Shown: one piece after another, positions 7,133 through 7,225 of the stretch
Numbering within the stretch: the stretch's first letter is position 1
Layout of the letters: each line of letters begins with the position of its first letter
From: Pelotomaculum sp. UBA3103
GTDB taxonomy: Bacteria > Bacillota > Desulfotomaculia > Desulfotomaculales > Pelotomaculaceae
Direction of reading: 5' to 3'
Length of the DNA stretch: 7,225 nt
Assembly (NCBI GenBank): GCA_002365855.1
Contig: DFAP01000074.1
Location: forward strand, 500-7,724
The notes under the pieces: model-generated
Seen by the model: only the letters and a program-made list of their open reading frames with translations
Told to the model about the DNA's origin: nothing
The model's database searches: none
Made by a program: the position numbers and the translations under genes

Positions 7133-7175
7133 TTTACTTAAAGAGAAAAACCGTCCCTCAAAAAAATTAAGTAAA
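7133..7175. repeat. Inverted repeat in the AT-rich right-end spacer
   Basis: TTTACTTAA (7133-7141) and TTAAGTAAA (7167-7175) are exact reverse complements separated by 25 bases. The spacer contains AACCGTCCC (7149-7157), whose complement GGGACGGTT echoes the repeat style at the left end of the window. It lies about 100 bases upstream of the DUF4912 start. It could be an operator, a REP-like hairpin or a chance AT-rich match. The rest of 7032-7225 shows no gene that I can support. Confidence 0.35.
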
Positions 7176-7225
7176 GTGGTAAGTTCAGGATTAAATATTA
7201 ATAATTAAAGGGGTCTTTTTTTATT

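Noticed and set aside
6917..7141. Plus-strand open frame opposite the start of the DUF4912 gene
   Set aside because: It is a composition shadow of the antisense gene with low-complexity basic residues and no ribosome site.

Overview
The window carries five protein genes that together look like an alpha-glucan (glycogen-type) metabolism locus. The organism is probably a Gram-positive anaerobe of the Bacillota, perhaps in the Desulfotomaculum/Pelotomaculum region. This placement is an inference. It rests on strong purine-rich Shine-Dalgarno sites before every gene, one TTG start, roughly balanced base composition, and a GGGACGGTTC-like repeat style that I associate with that group. No rRNA or tRNA is present to confirm it.

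Layout, left to right. Positions 1-91 hold a degenerate short tandem repeat. A small cytoplasmic starch-binding-module protein (CBM25-like, 190-567, +) follows and ends at a clear intrinsic terminator (571-605). Next come two plus-strand genes in a probable operon: a GT4-type glycosyltransferase resembling glycogen/glucan synthases (701-1948), and a large fusion protein (1987-4464). The fusion has a sugar-1-phosphate nucleotidyltransferase, a left-handed beta-helix hexapeptide region and a phosphohexomutase-fold domain. Two perfect hairpins (4482-4503 and 4540-4575) separate this pair from two minus-strand genes: a GH57 1,4-alpha-glucan branching enzyme (4579-6195) and, upstream of it, a membrane-anchored DUF4912 protein (6291-7031). 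The right end (7032-7225) is AT-rich and non-coding.

A working model: the nucleotidyltransferase makes an NDP-sugar, the GT4 enzyme uses it to extend a glucan, the GH57 enzyme introduces alpha-1,6 branches, and the CBM25 and DUF4912 proteins bind or tether the polymer or its enzymes. The families are well supported by motifs. The joint pathway and the exact sugar nucleotide are inferred from the neighbourhood.

The most notable feature is the mutase domain of the fusion protein. The catalytic serine, the sugar-binding loop and the phosphate-binding loop are all replaced, which suggests a non-catalytic or repurposed domain. No phage, transposase, CRISPR or RNA gene was seen, and no stretch above 300 bases lacks a gene.
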